Assembly (NCBI RefSeq): GCF_000498475.1
Contig: NZ_AVBI01000015.1
Location: 1 to 58,755, forward strand
Length of the DNA: 58,755 bases
DNA from: Flavobacterium cauense R2A-7
GTDB lineage: Bacteria > Bacteroidota > Bacteroidia > Flavobacteriales > Flavobacteriaceae
Direction of reading: 5' to 3'
Below, one piece after another: positions 27,851 through 37,158 of the stretch (position 1 is the stretch's first letter; the number at the start of each line of letters is the position of its first letter). The notes under the pieces were generated by a model, which saw only the letters and a list, made by a program, of their open reading frames with translations, was not told the DNA's origin and ran no database searches. Position numbers and translations under genes: made by a program.

Positions 27851-29302
27851 TTAGTTTTGCATTTCGCTGTAACCCACCGCTTCTCCAATTAAGGTTGCCG
27901 TAGTACAATCGGTTACTTTTACCATGACGAAATCGCCCGGTTTGTAATCGCCTTTCGGGAAAACTGTTACTACGTTTTCAGAATTTCTTCCGCTCCAGTG
28001 CGCCTCCGATTTTTTGGATTCTTTTTCAATTAAAACTTCCACGGTTTGGTTTAGGAAACGGGAAGTTCTTTTGTAACTCAGTTCCTGTTGTAAATCCACC
28101 ACTTCCTGTAAACGACGTTTTTTAACTTCTTCCGGAACATCATCTTCCATTTTTCGGGCCGCCAAAGTTCCGGGTCTTTCCGAATAGGCAAACATATAAC
28201 CGAAGTCGTATTCCACATATTCCATCAGACTTAAAGTGTCTTGGTGGTCTTCTTCGGTTTCGGTTGGGAAACCGGTAATCATATCCTGTGAAATCGAACA
28301 GCCCGGAATAATCGCCTTGATTTTATCCACCAAAGCCATATATTCTTCACGGGTGTGCTGACGGTTCATCTCTTTTAAAATACGTGTACTTCCTGATTGC
28401 ACCGGTAAGTGAATGTAGTTGCAAACGTTATGGTGTTTTGCAATCACATGCAATACTTCTTCGTGCATGTCCTGCGGATTTGAAGTCGAAAAACGAAAAC
28501 GCATCTTCGGAAACTGAATGGCACACATGTCCAATAACTGTGCAAAATCAACTGCCGTAGCTTTCTGCATTTCGGTTGCTTTATCATAGTCTTTTTTCAG
28601 TCCGCCGCCGTACCAAAGGTAACTGTCGACGTTTTGTCCTAAAAGACACACTTCTTTGAAGCCTCTGTCGTATAAATCTTTGATTTCTTCTAGAATCGAT
28701 TGTGGCTCACGGCTGCGTTCGCGTCCGCGGGTAAAGGGAACTACGCAAAACGTACACATGTTGTCGCAGCCACGCGTGATGGAAACAAAAGCGTTGATGC
28801 CGTTACTTTGCAAACGCACCGGCGAAATATCGCCATAAGTTTCATCTTTCGATAAAATTACGTTAATCGCATCGCGGCCTTCTTCCACTTCCTGTAAAAG
28901 ATTCGGTAAATCTTTATAGGCATCCGGTCCTACGACCATGTCTACGATTTTTTCTTCCTCTAGAAACTGGCTTTTCAAACGTTCGGCCATACAGCCCAAA
29001 ACGCCCACTTTCATACCTGGATTAATGCTGCGTTTTACCGCGTTGTATTTTTCCAGACGTTTGCGAACGGTTTGTTCGGCTTTGTCGCGAATCGAGCAGG
29101 TGTTCACCAAAACCAAATCGGCTTCTTCCAGATTTTGGGTGGTGTTGTAACCTTGTTCGGTTAAAATGGAAGCTACAATTTCACTGTCCGAAAAATTCAT
29201 CGCACAACCGTAACTTTCTATAAAAAGCTTTTTCGTATTCTCTTCTTTTTGTTCTAATACAAGGCTTGTTCCTTGTTTTTTCTCGTCAATTTCCTTTTCC
29301 AT
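27851..29302 (-). CDS. miaB: tRNA-2-methylthio-N6-dimethylallyladenosine synthase MiaB
   Basis: A 483-residue radical-SAM methylthiotransferase that modifies A37 of tRNAs reading UNN codons. I place the start at the ATG at 29302 (MEKEIDEKKQGTSLVL); an upstream in-frame ATG adds a non-conserved extension. The N-terminal UPF0004 domain has FIESYGCAMNFSDSE; the radical-SAM cysteines are in RGCDNMCTFCVVPF; a C-terminal TRAM domain ends with KVTDCTTATLIGEAVGY. Length is standard. It is the first gene of the minus-strand cluster miaB - activator - lptE - TPR - secG. Confidence 0.97.
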   Translation of the reverse strand: MEKEIDEKKQGTSLVLEQKEENTKKLFIESYGCAMNFSDSEIVASILTEQGYNTTQNLEEADLVLVNTCSIRDKAEQTVRKRLEKYNAVKRSINPGMKVGVLGCMAERLKSQFLEEEKIVDMVVGPDAYKDLPNLLQEVEEGRDAINVILSKDETYGDISPVRLQSNGINAFVSITRGCDNMCTFCVVPFTRGRERSREPQSILEEIKDLYDRGFKEVCLLGQNVDSYLWYGGGLKKDYDKATEMQKATAVDFAQLLDMCAIQFPKMRFRFSTSNPQDMHEEVLHVIAKHHNVCNYIHLPVQSGSTRILKEMNRQHTREEYMALVDKIKAIIPGCSISQDMITGFPTETEEDHQDTLSLMEYVEYDFGYMFAYSERPGTLAARKMEDDVPEEVKKRRLQEVVDLQQELSYKRTSRFLNQTVEVLIEKESKKSEAHWSGRNSENVVTVFPKGDYKPGDFVMVKVTDCTTATLIGEAVGYSEMQN

Positions 29303-29426
29303 AGTGCACTCAAGCGTGTAAAAATCAATGCGCAAAGATAATACTAAATTTGATTTTCTGACAAGATGGCAGATTTGTTTAACAAAAGTTTTATGAAGCG
29401 AATGGTTCAGGCTTTTTTGGAGTCTG

Positions 29427-29501
29427 TTTTCCCGCTTTCCGCTTCAATTCTTTTCGCTCTTAAAGAAAGAGCAAAAAGGATTTCCGCTGCAATCGGGGCT
29501 A
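29427..29501 (+). ncRNA. Dispersed structured intergenic element, copy A (Flavo-1-like candidate)
   Basis: One of three dispersed elements sharing a 5' box (CCCGCTTTCCGCT at 29431) and a 3' box (AGGATTTCCGCT, then ATCGGGGCT). The outer CCCG/CGGG stem and an internal hairpin (GCTCTT 29456-29461 with AAGAGC 29467-29472, plus TTTT with AAAA) can form. It lies in the 334-base gap between miaB and topA, about 135 bases upstream of topA. The rest of this gap contains AT-rich sequence and the topA -7 box. The sequence resembles my memory of the Flavo-1 RNA motif of Bacteroidota, but this was not tested. Confidence 0.5.
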
Positions 29502-29609
29502 TTGAATTTGCGTCAGGAATTTTTGGATACTATATATAGGTGTAATTGTTTTTCAACGACAAAATTTACTTTTAAAATTGGCAAAACGGCAATATTTAAA
29601 AAAATCCTA

Positions 29610-29617
29610 TACTTTTG
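29610..29617 (+). promoter_or_regulatory. -7 box of topA
   Basis: TACTTTTG is a perfect TAnnTTTG match 20 bases before the topA start codon. No TTG lies 17-23 bases upstream, so only the -7 element is supported. Confidence 0.45.
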
Positions 29618-29636
29618 CGCTTCAAATAAAGAGTAA

Positions 29637-32138
29637 ATGGCAAAGAATTTAGTGATCGTTGAGTCACCTGCAAAAGCAAAAACCATAGAGAAGTTTTTAG
29701 GAAACGACTATCAGGTGGAATCGAGTTACGGACATATTGCGGATCTTCCTTCCAAAGAAATCGGAGTGGATGTGGAAAATGGTTTCAAACCAAAATATGA
29801 AGTTTCTCCCGATAAGAAAGCCTTGGTGAGTAAATTGAAAACGTTATCTAAAGCTGCGGATACGGTTTGGTTGGCTTCCGATGAGGACCGCGAGGGAGAG
29901 GCTATTTCATGGCACTTGGCGGAAGAATTAAAATTGGATCCAAAAAAGACGAAACGTATTGTTTTTCATGAGATTACAAAAAATGCCATTTTAAAAGCAA
30001 TCGATAATCCAAGACAGATCGATTATAATTTAGTGAATGCACAACAGGCACGACGTGTGTTGGACCGCTTGGTGGGATACGAATTGTCGCCGGTTTTATG
30101 GCGTAAAATCAAAGGCGGATTGTCTGCCGGTCGTGTGCAATCGGTATCCGTTCGTTTGATTGTCGAGCGGGAACGCGAAATTCAGAATTTTAAGCCGGTG
30201 GCGTCTTATTCGGTTGTAGCTGAATTTGCCAATGAAGCTGGTAAAACCTTCAAAGCGAAATTACCCAAGAACTTCAATACAAAAAAAGAAGCCGAAGATT
30301 TTCTAAACCAAAATATAGGTTCTATATATAAGGTAGCGGATTTAGAAACCAAACCTACCAAAAAATCACCCACAGCCCCTTTTACGACGTCGACTTTACA
30401 ACAGGAAGCGGCCCGTAAATTGTATTTGCCGGTGGGAATCACGATGCAGTTAGCGCAACGTTTGTACGAAGCCGGATTGATTACCTATATGAGAACGGAT
30501 AGTGTGAACCTTTCCAAAGAAGCTATGGAGGCGGCTCAGGCGGAAATCATTGCATCGTACGGAAAAGAATTTTCTAAACCGAGAACTTTTGCTAATAAAA
30601 GTAAAGGAGCACAGGAAGCACACGAGGCGATTCGTCCAACGGATATGTCCAGACATACGGTTAACATCGACAGAGATCAGGCTCGTTTGTATGATTTGAT
30701 TTGGAAAAGAACCTTAGCATCTCAAATGAGCGATGCCGAATTGGAACGTACCAATGTGAAAATCGAAGCGAACAATCATAAAGAGCTTTTCACGGCAACC
30801 GGAGAGGTTATCAAGTTTGAAGGTTTTCTGAAAGTGTATCTCGAAGGTCATGATGACGATGAAGAGGAACAGGAAGGAATGTTGCCTGCTATGAAAGTGA
30901 ATGAAAGACTGCAAAACAATTACATTACGGCAACCGAAAGATATACAAGACCCGCTGCTCGTTACACTGAAGCCTCTTTAGTAAAAAAACTGGAAGAGCT
31001 GGGTATCGGTCGTCCGTCAACATACGCGCCAACCATTTCGACTATCATCAACAGAAATTATGTGGAGAAAGGAAATCTGGAAGGTCAGGAACGAAATTAT
31101 ACACAATTGGTACTTCAGTCGGGGAAACTCGTGGAGAAACAATTGAAAGAAAATACCGGTTCGGATAAAGGGAAGTTAGTCCCAACTGATATCGGAACCA
31201 TTGTAACCGACTTTTTAGTAAAGAACTTTGAAACCATTTTGGATTACAACTTCACGGCAAAAGTGGAACAGGATTTTGATGAAATCGCCGAAGGAAATAT
31301 CGAATGGGCTAAAATGATGAATGATTTCTATAAGCATTTTCATCCGACAGTTAAAAATGTTGAGGAGAATGCCGAAAGAGAAAGTGGGGAACGTATTTTA
31401 GGAAAAGATCCGAAAACCGGAAAACAAGTGAGTGTGCGTTTGGGTAAATTCGGACCGATGGCTCAAATTGGGGATGTCGACGATGAGAACAAACAATTCG
31501 CAAGTTTGCGTACCGAACAAAATATCGGTAACATCACACTGGAAGAAGCGTTGAATTTATTTTTGCTTCCAAAAGTGTTGGGTACTTATAAAGGAGAAGA
31601 AGTGGAAGTGAGCAACGGTCGTTTCGGTCCGTATGTACGTCATGGAAGTGTCTTTATTTCATTGCCTAAAGGTGAGGAGCCTTTGGATGTTTCGATGGAC
31701 AGAGCGCAGGAGCTGATTGATGAAAAAGCGAAAGCCGATGCGCCAATCGCAACCTATAAAAACGAACCGGTACAAAAAGGGGTGGGGCGTTTTGGGCCTT
31801 TCATCAAATGGAACGGAATGTTTATTAATGTGAGTAAGAAATACAATTTCGATAATTTATCGCAATCGGATATAACGGAGTTAATTGAAGATAAATTGCA
31901 GAAAGAAATCGATAAGGTAATCCATAATTGGGAAGACGAAGGAATTCGCGTGGAAAAAGCACGTTGGGGGCGTTCGGTAATTACCAAAGGAAAAATTAAA
32001 ATCGAATTGAGTAAAGAGGTAGATGCTGCGGCGATGACGTTGGAACAAGTGAAGGAGTTGATTGAGAAAAAAACACCTGCTAAGAAAACCGCTGCAAAGA
32101 AAACAACCGCTAAAAAAGCGCCTGCTAAAAAGAAATAA
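29637..32138 (+). CDS. topA: DNA topoisomerase I
   Basis: An 833-residue type IA topoisomerase that relaxes negative supercoils. The Toprim domain opens VIVESPAKAKTIEKFLG and contains DEDREGEAISWHL (about 82-94). The catalytic tyrosine is Y284 in GLITYMRTDSVNLS. After the core, repeats of topoisomerase C-terminal modules (NGRFGPYVRHGS, VGRFGPFIKWNG) replace the Zn-ribbons of E. coli TopA, and a lysine/alanine-rich tail (about 815-833) resembles histone-H1-like DNA-binding tails. It ends 2 bases before the next gene. Confidence 0.97.
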   Translation: MAKNLVIVESPAKAKTIEKFLGNDYQVESSYGHIADLPSKEIGVDVENGFKPKYEVSPDKKALVSKLKTLSKAADTVWLASDEDREGEAISWHLAEELKLDPKKTKRIVFHEITKNAILKAIDNPRQIDYNLVNAQQARRVLDRLVGYELSPVLWRKIKGGLSAGRVQSVSVRLIVEREREIQNFKPVASYSVVAEFANEAGKTFKAKLPKNFNTKKEAEDFLNQNIGSIYKVADLETKPTKKSPTAPFTTSTLQQEAARKLYLPVGITMQLAQRLYEAGLITYMRTDSVNLSKEAMEAAQAEIIASYGKEFSKPRTFANKSKGAQEAHEAIRPTDMSRHTVNIDRDQARLYDLIWKRTLASQMSDAELERTNVKIEANNHKELFTATGEVIKFEGFLKVYLEGHDDDEEEQEGMLPAMKVNERLQNNYITATERYTRPAARYTEASLVKKLEELGIGRPSTYAPTISTIINRNYVEKGNLEGQERNYTQLVLQSGKLVEKQLKENTGSDKGKLVPTDIGTIVTDFLVKNFETILDYNFTAKVEQDFDEIAEGNIEWAKMMNDFYKHFHPTVKNVEENAERESGERILGKDPKTGKQVSVRLGKFGPMAQIGDVDDENKQFASLRTEQNIGNITLEEALNLFLLPKVLGTYKGEEVEVSNGRFGPYVRHGSVFISLPKGEEPLDVSMDRAQELIDEKAKADAPIATYKNEPVQKGVGRFGPFIKWNGMFINVSKKYNFDNLSQSDITELIEDKLQKEIDKVIHNWEDEGIRVEKARWGRSVITKGKIKIELSKEVDAAAMTLEQVKELIEKKTPAKKTAAKKTTAKKAPAKKK

Positions 32139-32140
32139 TT

Positions 32141-33289
32141 ATGGTATTTGATTTTTTTCAACCGCTGGATGCTGATTTTTTTGAGTTTGTTCAAGGTTTG
32201 AGCAGTCAGACTTTGGGTAAAAAAGTGGTTTTTCATTCCGAAACGGATTTTCCGAACATCGAGAAGGCTTCCATTGCAGTAATTGGAGTTTTGGAAAGTC
32301 GCGGAATGGGTGAGGGAAATTATGAAACCGATTTGACGCATATCCGAAAAGAATTCTACAGTATGTTTCCCGGAAATTGGGAAGCACAAATTGTGGATCT
32401 AGGGAATATTGCTCCCGGGAATTCCTTGGAAGATACCTATTATGTGTTGAAAAATGCGGTGGCGCAATTGATAAAGAATAAAGTAATTCCTCTTGTGATA
32501 GGAGGTTCCCAGGATTTGACCTATGCCATGTACCGTGCTTACGATCAGTTGGAGCAAATGGTGAATGTGGTTTCGGTGGACAGTAGGTTTGATTTTGCCA
32601 AAGAAAACGGATTACCGGCCAATTCTTTTTTGTCGTCAATGATTGTGGAAGAGCCGAATAATCTTTTTAATTACAGTAATATCGGATATCAAACCTACTT
32701 TAACTCTCAGGAAGAAATTGATTTGATTGAAAAATTGTATTTTGATGCCTATCGTTTAGGGGAAGTTTGTAATAATCCTGCCATTGCAGAACCTGTTTTT
32801 CGCGATGCGGATTTGGTGTCGTTGGATTTAACATCGGTAAAATCATCAGATTCCGGAAATTTTGTGAATTTTATACCAAACGGATTCAACGGAAAAGAAA
32901 TTTGTGTACTTTCGCGCTATTCGGGAATCAGTGATAAGGTAACGTCTTTTGGGGTGTTTAATCACGGAAATTCTAAAGCGGAATCGGTGCTGACAGCTCA
33001 GGTATTGTGGTATTTTATAGAAGGGTTTCATTATCGATCCAAAGAGTATCCGTTCGGGGTTAAAGAAGATTACCTGAAATATATTGTGCCCTTGGAGGAC
33101 GAAGAATTAATCTTCTATAAAAGTGATAAAACCGACAGATGGTGGATAGAAATTCCTTTTTTGTCGAATCTTAACAATAAATTAAGAAGAAGTACGTTAT
33201 TACCATGCACCTATGAGGATTATGTAGGGGCTACCAATCAGGAGATTCCTGAACGATGGTGGAAAGCACAGAAGAAAAATTTAATATAA
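32141..33289 (+). CDS. Arginase-fold protein (formimidoylglutamase-like) with degenerate metal ligands
   Basis: A 382-residue protein of the arginase/agmatinase superfamily, often annotated formimidoylglutamase and found between topA and gldK in Flavobacteriia. The fold is visible in VIPLVIGGSQDLTYAMYRA, VVSVDSRFDFA and DADLVSLDLTSVKSS. Active members use GGDHS, DAHxD and a DxD-type metal motif; here they are GGSQD (121-125), DSRFDF (147-152) and LDLTS (228-232). Key histidines and aspartates are thus missing, so I infer a non-catalytic or altered protein. It is 2 bases after topA and 141 bases before gldK. Confidence 0.8.
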   Translation: MVFDFFQPLDADFFEFVQGLSSQTLGKKVVFHSETDFPNIEKASIAVIGVLESRGMGEGNYETDLTHIRKEFYSMFPGNWEAQIVDLGNIAPGNSLEDTYYVLKNAVAQLIKNKVIPLVIGGSQDLTYAMYRAYDQLEQMVNVVSVDSRFDFAKENGLPANSFLSSMIVEEPNNLFNYSNIGYQTYFNSQEEIDLIEKLYFDAYRLGEVCNNPAIAEPVFRDADLVSLDLTSVKSSDSGNFVNFIPNGFNGKEICVLSRYSGISDKVTSFGVFNHGNSKAESVLTAQVLWYFIEGFHYRSKEYPFGVKEDYLKYIVPLEDEELIFYKSDKTDRWWIEIPFLSNLNNKLRRSTLLPCTYEDYVGATNQEIPERWWKAQKKNLI

Positions 33290-33361
33290 AGTGATTAAAT
33301 AGCGATAAACCTATACATTTTACAACAATTTGATTTTTTTAAGTTTTTTTTAGGAAAAAAA

Positions 33362-33392
33362 TTGTTTTTTAGAAAATAAATAAATAGGTTTA
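33362..33392 (+). promoter_or_regulatory. Candidate promoter of gldKLMN
   Basis: TTG (33362-33364) is followed after 20 bases by TAGGTTTA (33385-33392), which matches TAnnTTTG except for the last base. It sits 38 bases before the gldK start codon in the 141-base gap, suggesting the gld operon has its own promoter. Confidence 0.5.
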
Positions 33393-33430
33393 CGCCCTTA
33401 AATATGTATATATAATTAACCCAGATTTAT

Positions 33431-34834
33431 ATGAAGAAGTTCATAGCGTTTACAGCACTTGTTTCATTGTTCTTTAGTAGTTGTCACAAAAACGACAGAG
33501 GTGAACTAGTAGGAGTTAAAGGAAGAAAATGGCATCCAGAGAAGCCATATGGTATGACTTTGGTTCCTGGAGGTGCATTTATTATGGGTAAATCAGATGA
33601 TGATTTAGCTAATGTTCAGGATGCACCCACTAAAACTGTTACCGTTCGTTCATTTTATATGGATGAAACGGAAATCACTAATAGTGAGTACCGTCAGTTT
33701 GTGGAATGGGTAAAGGATTCAATTACCAGAACAAGATTGGCTATACTTGCTGATGAGCAGGGTATAAAACCAGGTGGAGGTACAGGTGGTAAGGCTGGAA
33801 GCATCGGTGATTTTGCGTTCAAAGACCAAGATCCGGCTAAAATGTCTGCTTATGATAAATATATGTATGAGAACTATTATAGTGTAGGTACAGATGAGGA
33901 TCCGTATGCGGGTAGACGTTTAAATAGAAAAGTGAAATTGCACAATAATGTTCAGAAATATCCGGATGAGCATTATGTTGAAGTGATGGACTCTTTGTAT
34001 TTGCCTGCTACTGAATCTTACAATGGTTTAAGAACATTTGATGTTTCTAAATTGAAATTCCGTTATTCTTGGATGGACATTCAGGCTGCGGCTAAAGATA
34101 AATCTGTTGGAAGCAGCAGAACAAAAAGAAGTAAATTCATCAAAACGGAAAATATTCAAATTTATCCAGATACAACCGTTTGGATTAAAGACTTTGCTTA
34201 TTCGTACAATGAGCCAATGCATAATGACTATTTCTGGCACCAAGCTTATGGGGAGTATCCTGTAGTGGGTGTTTCTTGGAAACAGGCTAAAGCATTTTGT
34301 GCTTGGAGAACAATGAATAAAAACTCTTACATTAAAAAGAAAAAAGGAAGAGATCAGGTGAATTCATTCCGTTTGCCTACGGAGGCAGAGTGGGAATATT
34401 CTGCAAGAGGAGGTCTGGAATCTGGAACATACCCTTGGGGAGGTCCTTATGCTAAAAATGACAGAGGTTGTTTCTTGGCGAACTTCAAACCAAATCGTGG
34501 AGATTATGCTGCTGACGGTGCTTTGTATACTGTAGAGGCAAAATCATATGAGCCAAATGAATACCATTTGTATAATATGGCGGGTAACGTAGCAGAGTGG
34601 ACGGATTCTTCTTATGATCCTGCGGCTTATGAGTATGTTTCAACAATGAACCCGAATGTTCCAGATTTATCTAACATGCGTAAGGTGACTCGTGGAGGTT
34701 CTTGGAAAGATGTTGCGTATTTCTTACAGGTGAGTACTCGTGATTATGAGTATGCGGATTCTGCAAGATCATACATCGGTTTCAGAACAGTTCAGGATTA
34801 CATGGGTACAAGCAATACAAAAACCCAAAAATAG
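33431..34834 (+). CDS. gldK: Gliding motility / type IX secretion lipoprotein GldK
   Basis: A 467-residue lipoprotein (MKKFIAFTALVSLFFSSC) with a formylglycine-generating-enzyme-like (SUMF1) domain: MTLVPGGAFIMGKS opens it, and WEYSARGGLESGTYPWGG and NMAGNVAEWTDSS are its hallmarks. GldK associates with GldN in the periplasmic ring of the type IX secretion system under the outer membrane; it is not known to be an enzyme. It is the first gene of the gldKLMN operon with gaps of about 40-55 bases between members. All four are essential for gliding and T9SS in Flavobacterium johnsoniae (established knowledge). Confidence 0.97.
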   Translation: MKKFIAFTALVSLFFSSCHKNDRGELVGVKGRKWHPEKPYGMTLVPGGAFIMGKSDDDLANVQDAPTKTVTVRSFYMDETEITNSEYRQFVEWVKDSITRTRLAILADEQGIKPGGGTGGKAGSIGDFAFKDQDPAKMSAYDKYMYENYYSVGTDEDPYAGRRLNRKVKLHNNVQKYPDEHYVEVMDSLYLPATESYNGLRTFDVSKLKFRYSWMDIQAAAKDKSVGSSRTKRSKFIKTENIQIYPDTTVWIKDFAYSYNEPMHNDYFWHQAYGEYPVVGVSWKQAKAFCAWRTMNKNSYIKKKKGRDQVNSFRLPTEAEWEYSARGGLESGTYPWGGPYAKNDRGCFLANFKPNRGDYAADGALYTVEAKSYEPNEYHLYNMAGNVAEWTDSSYDPAAYEYVSTMNPNVPDLSNMRKVTRGGSWKDVAYFLQVSTRDYEYADSARSYIGFRTVQDYMGTSNTKTQK

Positions 34835-34889
34835 TTTTAAAAATTAACCAATTTTTTATATTAACTTAACTAACTAAAATTTATTTATT

Positions 34890-35522
34890 ATGGCAGTATT
34901 ACCAAAAAAAGTCATGAGTTTTGCCTACGGTATGGGGGCAGCAGTAGTAATCATCGGAGCATTATTTAAAATCATGCACTGGCCAGGAGCAGGAACTTTC
35001 CTTATTATTGGTTTAGGAACTGAGGCTCTTATCTTCGGTTTATCAGCTTTCGAAACTGAAACAGAATTAGATTGGTCTTTGGTTTATCCTGAATTAGCTG
35101 GTGGAGAAGCTAAAAAGAAAGAAGCGAAAAAAGAAAACCCAGCTGAGGCTCAAGGTTTGTTGTCTCAAAAATTAGACAACATGTTGAAAGAGGCTAAAAT
35201 TGACGGTGAGTTAATGGCTAGCTTAGGAAACAGTATTAAAAATTTCGAAGGTGCTGCTAAAAACATCGCTCCTACAGTAGATGCAATTGCTTCTCAAAAG
35301 AAATATGCTGAAGAAATGGGTATGGCTGCTGCGCAATTGGAAACTTTAAACGGTATGTATAAAGTACAGTTGGAAAGCGCTACACGTAATGCAGAGATCA
35401 ACAAAGAAGTTGCTGAAAACAACTTGAAATTAAAAGATCAAATGCAATCGTTGACTGCAAACTTATCTTCATTAAATAATGTATATGGCGGAATGCTTTC
35501 TGCAATGAGTAACAGAGGCTAA
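34890..35522 (+). CDS. gldL: Gliding motility / type IX secretion motor subunit GldL
   Basis: A 210-residue inner-membrane protein; with GldM it forms the proton-motive-force-driven motor of T9SS and gliding. Two transmembrane helices (about 10-30 and 36-55) contain K27, H30 and the membrane glutamate E45 (GTEALIFGLSAFE), the residues corresponding to the proposed proton pathway. The rest is a cytoplasmic alpha-helical/coiled-coil domain (about 80-210). The loop here (HWPGAGTF) is four residues shorter than I recall for F. johnsoniae, which would explain the E45 rather than E49 numbering. Confidence 0.96.
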   Translation: MAVLPKKVMSFAYGMGAAVVIIGALFKIMHWPGAGTFLIIGLGTEALIFGLSAFETETELDWSLVYPELAGGEAKKKEAKKENPAEAQGLLSQKLDNMLKEAKIDGELMASLGNSIKNFEGAAKNIAPTVDAIASQKKYAEEMGMAAAQLETLNGMYKVQLESATRNAEINKEVAENNLKLKDQMQSLTANLSSLNNVYGGMLSAMSNRG

Positions 35523-35561
35523 TTAGTTTCATAATTATTAATTTTTAAAACTAATTAGAAA

Positions 35562-37115
35562 ATGGCAGGAGGAAAATTAAGTCCTAGACAGAAGATGATT
35601 AACCTAATGTACTTGGTTTTCATCGCGATGTTGGCATTAAATATGTCAAAAGAAGTATTAACGGCTTTCGGTTTGATGAATGAAAAATTCGAAGGTGTTA
35701 ATAAGTTCTCTGATGAATATAACGGAAGTTTATACGGACAGTTAGAGTCTAAAGCTGGAGAAAATAAAGCACAGTTTGGTGCTCCGTTTGCTAAAGCACA
35801 ACAGATTAAACCTATCGTTAAAGAATTCAATGATTATATCCAAACATTGAAAAACGATATCACTAAAGATATTGAGAAAGATAAGGATGGTAAATTGCCT
35901 TACGAATCAATGGATAAAGGTGATAAAATCGACGAAGCTTGGTTTAGTGGAGACGGTTATTCTAAAAAAGGAAAAGAAATCATCGCTGCTTTCGATAAAT
36001 TCAAAAGTGGAATCGCTGGTGTTATTGGTAAAGATGTTAAATATCAACCAATCCTTAAAGACGTTAACGCAAAATTCAGCACGGCTGATGTGAAAGATAA
36101 AGAAGGTGTAACTAAATTGTTCTTAGATTACCACTTTAAAGGATTCCCGGCTGTTGCTTCATTAACGAAGTTGTCTGCTATCCAAAGTGATATCAAAAAA
36201 ACAGAGCAGGATATCTACAACGCTTTAATTGGTAACACTACAGCTCAAGCAGCTTCAATGTCAAACTATAAAGCAATTGTTGTTTTTGAAAAATCTGTAG
36301 TTTTCCAAGGAGAAGCAGTTAAAGGTAAAGTAGTATTAGGTCGTTATGACGAATCAACGGTTCCAAACTCTTTTAACGTAAACGGAGCTAGCTCTAAAAT
36401 TGAAAACGGTCAGGCTGTGTTCAATGCAACAGCTGGTGGTGTTGGAGAAAAAGAAATCTCTGGTAAATTTACATTTATCGAGGATGGAAAATCTATCCCG
36501 GTTGAGTTCAAAGAAAAATATGTTGTAGTACCAAGACCAAACTCAGCGAATATTTCTGCTGATAAAATGAATGTAGTATATAGAGGTTTACCAAACCCAA
36601 TGACAATTTCATTTGCTGGTATCTCTGATGATAAAGTAAATGCTTCAGCACCGGGCTTATCTAAAGCTGGAAAACCAGGTGCATACAATTTGAATCCTGG
36701 ATCAGGAACAGAAGTTGTAGTGAATGTTACTGGAAAATTACCTGATGGTAAAACCGTAGCTGATAAAAAAGCATTCCGTATTAAAAACATTCCTCCTCCA
36801 ATCGGTGCAATCGGTGGTGAGATGGGTGTTGTTAAAGGTGCTAAAGGTAGATTGGAAGTGTCTCAGGTTTCTGCAAAATTACCGGATTTCTTGTATGACT
36901 TGAATTTCCAAGTTACTCAATTTACTTTCAAAGTTCCTGGACAAGCGGCAGTTATTGTAAACGGAGACAGAGTTAACGGTCAGTGTAAAGCTGCTTTAGC
37001 TAGAGCTGGACGTGGTGATCAGGTTACGATTTCTGATATTAAAACAAAAATCATTGGCGTAAGTGCTAATATTATGACTGGTAAAACAGCACCAGTTGTA
37101 TACGAAATTCAATAA
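35562..37115 (+). CDS. gldM: Gliding motility / type IX secretion motor subunit GldM
   Basis: A 517-residue protein with one N-terminal transmembrane helix (about 14-32, MINLMYLVFIAMLALNMS) and a long periplasmic part of four domains reaching GldK/GldN. R9 in LSPRQKM is the residue reported to interact with the GldL membrane charge. The N-terminal periplasmic domain D1 is helical (about 35-225); the beta-rich domains follow. It sits between gldL and gldN. Confidence 0.97.
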   Translation: MAGGKLSPRQKMINLMYLVFIAMLALNMSKEVLTAFGLMNEKFEGVNKFSDEYNGSLYGQLESKAGENKAQFGAPFAKAQQIKPIVKEFNDYIQTLKNDITKDIEKDKDGKLPYESMDKGDKIDEAWFSGDGYSKKGKEIIAAFDKFKSGIAGVIGKDVKYQPILKDVNAKFSTADVKDKEGVTKLFLDYHFKGFPAVASLTKLSAIQSDIKKTEQDIYNALIGNTTAQAASMSNYKAIVVFEKSVVFQGEAVKGKVVLGRYDESTVPNSFNVNGASSKIENGQAVFNATAGGVGEKEISGKFTFIEDGKSIPVEFKEKYVVVPRPNSANISADKMNVVYRGLPNPMTISFAGISDDKVNASAPGLSKAGKPGAYNLNPGSGTEVVVNVTGKLPDGKTVADKKAFRIKNIPPPIGAIGGEMGVVKGAKGRLEVSQVSAKLPDFLYDLNFQVTQFTFKVPGQAAVIVNGDRVNGQCKAALARAGRGDQVTISDIKTKIIGVSANIMTGKTAPVVYEIQ

Positions 37116-37158
37116 TAATTTAAGTACTGGTTAGCTTAAATAACTTTAATTTTAGAAC

